Positions 62,471-64,000 of a stretch of 64,000 nt of DNA are shown here, in pieces. The stretch comes from Populus alba. Lineage: Eukaryota; Streptophyta; Magnoliopsida; Malpighiales; Salicaceae. Below the pieces are notes generated by a model. It worked only from the letters and a program-made list of their open reading frames with translations. It ran no database searches and had not been told where the DNA came from. A program made the position numbers and the translations under genes. The stretch covers positions 6,415,770 to 6,479,769 of the forward strand of contig NC_133284.1 in NCBI RefSeq assembly GCF_005239225.2. The letters are read 5' to 3'. Every line of letters begins with the position of its first letter. Position 1 is the stretch's first letter.

Positions 62471-64000
62471 GTGAATACCCTCTATCCAAACACTCAAAGC
62501 CCTTATTCCTAAGCATATTGAATTTTAGAACATCATTAATTATCATAATTAGAAATGACTTTGACCACACTCTCTCTACCTTTATTTATCTTTAGCTCTC
62601 TATTTGATGGAAAGCTTTGAAATATAAATCCAGTCTGTAATGTATATTCAAGTATAACATTGCATAAGGTATTTGGTTAAGAAGAAATAACTTAATATTC
62701 AGGTATATATAGCTAGATTAGGAATCATGTTTTTCTATAACTCTCTATTGTTTGTTTGCATGGTTAAGGAATTCTAAAGAAACTCTTGTTTATATTGTTA
62801 GTGTATATGTTCTGTAACCAATTAATTAGTTACATGTGACATTGTCTTTGTTCATGTAAATATATTTAATTTAATTTATTAATAAAGGCTTATTTATCTT
62901 TAATATTTGGCTAATAAATATATAGTAAAGATAAATTTATTGGGATAAAAATTTCTTTACAAAGAAAATTATAAAATTATAATTATAAGATTTATATTGC
63001 ATCAAAACATTAGTCCTAAAATATTTATGGTAAATTCTCTATTAAGACAAGATAATATATTAATTAGAGCGATTGAGACTGATACATATTATATTCTTTT
63101 ATTTATAAAAGGAAGCAGTTGCTCTAATAAATTAAGGTATAGAGGATACCTATACATTTGTTCTTTTTTTTTTTTTTTTTTATAAAAGGAAGTAGTTGTT
63201 CTCATAAAACTAATATGTAGGTGCTTATCAAATGACATGTGCACTGAACTAGCACACATGAGAATTCCATATAAAGAGATATTATGTGTTTATGGAAATA
63301 CTTATGTGATGGTTGTGTAAGTGATCCTCAAACTTAAGATCACTAAGTTATCTTATATATAAATAGTATGTTTTGATCTTGCTACACATTATCCTAATCA
63401 AGGGTAACAAATTGATAAATATTGGGTATAACATGTACTATATGAAAGTGTTTAAGTAATTAATAGATAATTCATCACCCTACGTGAATTAAGAAAAATA
63501 TTTTATCTATTCTTAAATAGTATTGATTGTAAATTCTTATGTAAAGTGGGATGAGATTTGAAAAGAGTTTCAAATTTTATTCAAATAATCAATGACTATG
63601 ATATTGAGAACAAACATGATTTGACATAGTAGACAAATCCTATGCTACAATGTCTAAATTGCAATATTATTGATAAATGAATAATAATTACATTGAGAAA
63701 CTGGTCACTGAAAAGTTAAGTCAAATCACTCATGACTTTTCTTCAAATATAAATTAATTAATTGTTGAATTAATAATAAATTAATTTGTTTCATCTTATT
63801 TTATTTAGGATTATGACTTATTTTTGGGCCAACATATTAGGAAACCTAATGAGTCACATACATAAGAACCATTGATAAAAAAATAAAATGGGATGATTAA
63901 TCAAGTGTGACTTACTTGTAAATAAGTTTTAAAAATTAAAGACCAGAGTTTAATTTATACAAAAGATTACAATTCTAGACCTAGAAAAATAAAGTAAGGA
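62471..64000. other. AT-rich retroelement-like debris to window end
   Basis: A local duplication joins 63100-63125 and 63180-63205 (ttataaaaggaag(c/t)agttg(c/t)tct type), separated by a T tract. The text from 62800 to 64000 has the feel of an LTR or untranslated retroelement region, but no coding domain is present. The element, if any, runs out of the window. Confidence 0.3.

Overview
The window looks like nuclear DNA of a woody eudicot, most likely Populus or another member of the Salicaceae. I base this on split genes with GT-AG introns, very AT-rich intergenic DNA, plant-specific gene families, and dispersed repeats that resemble those of poplar. The assignment rests on recognition and not on a database search. 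There are no operons, CRISPR arrays or prokaryotic signals.

Layout: 1-3.1 kb is AT-rich repeat DNA. An NPF6.1-like NRT1/PTR transporter lies at 3.67-6.26 kb (+). A RING-H2 E3 ligase lies at 9.06-11.07 kb (-), with a 5' leader exon near 12.1 kb. The stretch 12.5-17.4 kb is repeat-rich. A short secreted protein of the At4g14100 type lies at 17.5-18.4 kb (-), and a NEF1-like polytopic membrane protein at 19.1-24.0 kb (-). A decayed Ty1/copia element with two LTRs and a perfect 5-bp target duplication occupies 27.6-32.5 kb (-). An orphan coding exon lies near 35 kb (-), followed by a GH3 acyl-amido synthetase of the GH3.17 type at 35.5-37.8 kb (-). A SINE with a perfect 17-bp target duplication sits at 39.95-40.2 kb. 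The stretch 40-48 kb is repeat DNA. Ribosomal protein eS27 lies at 48.17-48.74 kb (+), and a Nudix hydrolase of the NUDT12/13 type at 55.8-58.2 kb (+). The right end (60-64 kb) holds an older SINE, a minisatellite inside an LTR-like block, and further retroelement debris.

Six genes have complete exon models whose phases close and whose lengths match their families (638, 216, 1115, 606, 86 and 166 residues). The RING gene closes at 232 residues, but its last exon is tentative. Together the genes cover membrane transport, ubiquitin ligation, pollen-wall formation, auxin conjugation, translation and nucleotide-derivative hydrolysis. They do not form one pathway. In Arabidopsis the best relatives of the NPF and NEF1 genes are direct neighbours (At5g13400 and At5g13390) with GH3 genes beside them, so part of this order may be conserved microsynteny.

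I did not find a convincing undescribed system. The points most worth a second look are a possible in-frame N-terminal extension of the NPF transporter, the orphan exon, the SINE copies that share a 3' domain, and the hairpin-rich element near 13 kb.
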